Source of the DNA: Candidatus Aenigmatarchaeota archaeon
GTDB lineage: Archaea > Aenigmatarchaeota > Aenigmatarchaeia > QMZP01 > JAFGSV01
Assembly: GCA_020343635.1 (NCBI GenBank)
Contig: CP070804.1
Coordinates: 251,198-258,560, forward strand
DNA length: 7,363 nt
Reading direction: 5' to 3'
Each line of letters opens with the position of its first letter. The stretch's first letter is position 1. Made by a program: the position numbers and the translations under genes. The notes under the pieces were generated by a model that worked only from the letters and a program-made list of their open reading frames with translations, was not told the origin of the DNA and did not search any database. Positions 5,747 to 7,363 of this stretch are shown here, piece by piece.

Positions 5747-6520
5747 CTACTTTTTTATCCAGCCAACAAAATAAAAAATTCTAGGCATTTTTACACCTTG
5801 TCGCTGCCTGTATTCAAATATGGGAAGACGTAAACTTCCATCTTCCAGTTGCGAATAGAATGGCTCCATTACAGGTCTAATATATTCTTCAGAGTAGAAT
5901 GCATCCATATCTATTTCAGTTAGAAGTACACCACCCGGTCTCATAGGCTCCACTGTATGTTTCAAAAGTCCTCTTATTATTCTCTTCTTCAAGAAAAAAT
6001 CACCCTCTTCGTCAACTGGATCATCAGGAGAAACATAAAGAACAACGCCTTCACATCCTGTACGTCTATTTAAACCAGGATCTTCACCAAACGGATTTCT
6101 AATGAGACTTACATCAAAAGAGCCTGGTTCAACACCCGGTGGTAAATCATCAGAAAAATAGCTATGTGTTATAGCTTTTGCAGTGAACACCCTCCTACCT
6201 TTCTCGGTTTTTGTGACAGTTCTCTGTCTGTTATTATAAGCCAGGTCAACAAAGACCCATCGTCCTCCGAGATTTAGAGGAAATTCGGTGTCCCTTCCAG
6301 CAGCTGGATAGATTCCTAAGCGGTTTTCACCTACCATCTCAGACAAATATCCCCTCATTAACCTGAAAACCACACCGTTGTTTTCTTCAGCAAGCTCATC
6401 AAAGGTTCTTTCAAATTCTGCTTCATCACCATCTGCGACAACATCATCATACTGATCTATGAGAGCTGTACACTTAGGAATTAATTCTTTTAACTGATCC
6501 ATATCTTCTTCTAAAGTCAT
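5747..6520 (-). CDS. Uncharacterised protein with a divergent Rossmann (methyltransferase-like) fold
   Basis: A 257-residue acidic protein of no family I can name. Strand-like segments come in the order expected for a class I SAM methyltransferase: LGIYPAAGRDTE (68-79) resembles motif I, and WVFVDLAY (88-95) the second strand with its acidic end. SFDVSLIRNPFGED (134-147) resembles the motif IV region. VEPMRPGGVLLTEID (190-204) resembles the common PGG turn and strand 5, and RIFYFVGW (247-254) the last strand. Residues 1-62 form a helical, Asp/Glu-rich N-terminus. Function is inferred only from this pattern; a non-catalytic Rossmann protein is possible. Codons are AT-rich (many TTA, AAA, GAA, AGA and ATA), unlike HisRS and TrmI on either side, which hints at transfer. 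An inverted repeat covers its start. Confidence 0.75.
   Translation of the reverse strand: MTLEEDMDQLKELIPKCTALIDQYDDVVADGDEAEFERTFDELAEENNGVVFRLMRGYLSEMVGENRLGIYPAAGRDTEFPLNLGGRWVFVDLAYNNRQRTVTKTEKGRRVFTAKAITHSYFSDDLPPGVEPGSFDVSLIRNPFGEDPGLNRRTGCEGVVLYVSPDDPVDEEGDFFLKKRIIRGLLKHTVEPMRPGGVLLTEIDMDAFYSEEYIRPVMEPFYSQLEDGSLRLPIFEYRQRQGVKMPRIFYFVGWIKK
5751..5757 (+). terminator. T tract after HisRS
   Basis: TTTTTTA begins 5 bases after the HisRS stop. It is a typical short archaeal T-tract terminator position. On the other strand the same bases encode the last Lys codons of the convergent gene, so the two transcripts would overlap at their ends. Confidence 0.4.
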
Positions 6521-6547
6521 TATTATCAGTTAAGCAGTTGATAATAA
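6520..6547 (-). repeat. Perfect 9-base inverted repeat over the start of the methyltransferase-like gene
   Basis: The arms TTATTATCA (6520-6528) and TGATAATAA (6539-6547) are exact reverse complements separated by 10 bases. Their centres are 19 bases apart, close to two helical turns, as in operators bound by dimers. One arm includes the A of the start codon at 6520, and the other abuts the TATA-like CATAAAAAAG at 6557-6548. It may be an operator blocking initiation, or, if transcribed, a weak AT-rich hairpin. Confidence 0.55.
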
Positions 6548-6557
6548 CTTTTTTATG
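6548..6557 (-). promoter_or_regulatory. TATA-like element for the methyltransferase-like gene
   Basis: The minus strand reads CATAAAAAAG between the TrmI stop (6564) and the inverted repeat. Centred near 6553, it predicts a near-leaderless transcript starting around 6527. There is no Shine-Dalgarno before the ATG at 6520. Read-through from TrmI, 43 bases upstream and on the same strand, is also possible as no T tract separates them. Confidence 0.35.
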
Positions 6558-6563
6558 TTTTGT

Positions 6564-7136
6564 TCACCTTCTCACGAAGGATAAATAACCCGTATGCATT
6601 ATACCCTTGGTTTGGGGGCGCGTTCCCCTTTCCTTCACGAGCATTTCCCTGATGCTGCATTCGAGAGTCTGCTCATGTTTCAGTTTGTTTTTCTTGCACT
6701 CTAGAACGAAGGTTCTTACCTGCTCGACTGTCGGGACATAACTTACCAGATAGCCGCCGTCTTTCAGGGACTTTGCCGCGTTGGGTACGGCATGCCAGGG
6801 CTCGGGCATGTCAAGGGTTATCACATCGACATCCTTCTCGTCGATGCCCTCAAAAATGTCCTTTTCCTTTATCTCAATGTATTTTCCGAGTCCTGCCCGG
6901 TCGACGTTCCTTCGCGCAAGCTTGGCGAAATCCGGGCGCATTTCATAGGAAACCACCCTCCCCCCAGGCTTCACAAGGTTGCCGAGATAGATGGCAAGGA
7001 ATCCTGAACCCGCTCCGGCGTCGACCACAAGATCGCCCGGGGATATACCTGTGAAGGCAGAGATTATGGCCGCGTCCTTCAGGGTGATTATCTGGGGCCC
7101 TCTGACGAGCCTCTTGAAGAGGTCAGGCATTCTCAT
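6564..7136 (-). CDS. trmI: tRNA (adenine-N1)-methyltransferase TrmI, short form
   Basis: A 190-residue SAM-dependent methyltransferase of the TrmI/Trm61 family, which makes m1A in the T-loop of tRNA (A58, and also A57 in archaea). RGPQIITLKDAAII (12-25) matches the family's pre-motif segment. VVDAGAGSGFLAIYL (37-51) is SAM motif I, and YE at 64-65 supplies the acidic ribose contact. LDMPEPW (108-114) holds the conserved catalytic-site Asp D109. RPQTKGIMHTGYLSF (173-187) is the family's closing signature. Archaeal and bacterial TrmI are usually about 250 residues; this one lacks the roughly 60-residue N-terminal beta domain. The upstream frame stays open but translates the divergent promoter, so it is not coding. 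The ATG at 7136 has GGGAG 6 bases ahead. It diverges from L44e. Confidence 0.9.
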   Translation of the reverse strand: MRMPDLFKRLVRGPQIITLKDAAIISAFTGISPGDLVVDAGAGSGFLAIYLGNLVKPGGRVVSYEMRPDFAKLARRNVDRAGLGKYIEIKEKDIFEGIDEKDVDVITLDMPEPWHAVPNAAKSLKDGGYLVSYVPTVEQVRTFVLECKKNKLKHEQTLECSIREMLVKERGTRPQTKGIMHTGYLSFVRR

Positions 7137-7142
7137 AAGTAA

Positions 7143-7214
7143 CTCCCTAGACAATGGTTTAAATAACAATACATTTATTAACATTACCGGAATAATTAGA
7201 GATACGTGATATGC
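7143..7214. promoter_or_regulatory. Divergent promoter region between TrmI and L44e
   Basis: For L44e (plus), ATTTATTAA around 7173-7181 is centred about 36 bases before the GTG at 7215, with GTGAT (7206-7210) as a Shine-Dalgarno 4 bases before it. For TrmI (minus), the same AT block or TTATTTAAA at 7166-7158 can act as TATA, and GGGAG at 7147-7143 is its ribosome site. The two genes thus share an AT-rich core of about 30 bases. Confidence 0.45.
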
Positions 7215-7363
7215 GTGAAGTATCCCAAATCCCTGAATACATACTGCCCTAAGTGCAAGAGGCACACGGAGCACACGGTCAGCATGAGCAGCAGGAAAGC
7301 GAGGGGGAAGGCCCATCCCATGTCCGAGGCCCAGAGAAGGTTCAAGGCCAAGCTGCGCGGATA
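7215..7363 (+). CDS. rpl44e: Ribosomal protein L44e (eL42), N-terminal half, cut by the window edge
   Basis: The first 49 codons of the archaeal 50S protein L44e (eL42), usually about 90-95 residues, so roughly half is missing. It begins MKYPKSLNTYCPKCKRHTEH. The CPKC pair (residues 11 and 14) forms the first half of the zinc ribbon; the second pair would lie beyond the window. The basic stretch SSRKARGKAHPMSEAQRRFKAK is characteristic of the family. The start is a GTG preceded by GTGAT. An ATG at 7211 is out of frame and ends after 13 codons. In many archaea L44e is followed by S27e and aIF2-alpha, which may continue past the right edge. Confidence 0.93.
   Translation, partial: MKYPKSLNTYCPKCKRHTEHTVSMSSRKARGKAHPMSEAQRRFKAKLRG

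Noticed and set aside
7211..7252. Short ATG ORF of 13 codons overlapping the L44e start
   Set aside because: It is out of frame with L44e and ends at once; the GTG at 7215 gives the correct L44e N-terminus.
7137..7316. 60-residue N-terminal extension of TrmI in the same frame
   Set aside because: It runs through the L44e coding region and the divergent promoter, does not resemble the TrmI N-terminal domain, and the ATG at 7136 has a fitting GGGAG.
1..7363. CRISPR array, insertion sequence or attachment site
   Set aside because: No spaced direct repeats, transposase or integrase motifs, or tRNA-end duplications were seen on either strand.

Overview
This window is chromosomal DNA from an archaeon. 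The evidence is a hypusine-type translation factor aIF5A, ribosomal protein L44e, a DUF655 protein, a TrmB-family regulator, an archaeal-type tRNA m1A methyltransferase, and TATA-like boxes about 25 bases before several starts. Some genes appear leaderless or near-leaderless; others have a short Shine-Dalgarno (GGAG or GTGAT). The lineage cannot be fixed from the sequence. A reduced-genome (DPANN-like) archaeon is possible but only a guess, suggested by compact spacing and a TrmI reduced to its catalytic domain.

Layout. At the left edge, on the minus strand and cut by the window, is a TIM-barrel protein of the endonuclease IV/xylose isomerase superfamily that seems to have lost most metal ligands. 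Then, transcribed leftward from about 2763, comes a cluster of DUF655 protein, two-CBS-domain protein and a HExxH putative metalloprotease. The first two overlap closely enough to be co-transcribed; the third may have its own promoter. Diverging from DUF655 is aIF5A (plus), followed by a possible 26-residue extremely acidic microprotein. A TrmB-family regulator (minus) and histidyl-tRNA synthetase (plus) diverge from an AT-rich region of about 200 bases holding several TATA-like elements and an imperfect dyad. HisRS converges, one base apart, on an AT-rich orphan gene that looks like a divergent Rossmann methyltransferase (minus). Finally TrmI (minus) and L44e (plus, cut by the right edge) diverge from a shared promoter region.

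Theme. Most genes serve translation: aIF5A, HisRS, TrmI, L44e and possibly DUF655. The metalloprotease-like gene and the methyltransferase-like gene use more AT-rich codons than their neighbours and have no family I can name, so they are the accessory-looking parts. I see no CRISPR array, insertion sequence, tRNA or rRNA, and no clear multi-gene defence or biosynthetic system. The points most worth a second look are the degenerate endonuclease IV-like active site, the acidic micro-ORF, the perfect inverted repeat over the start of the methyltransferase-like gene, and the shortened TrmI.
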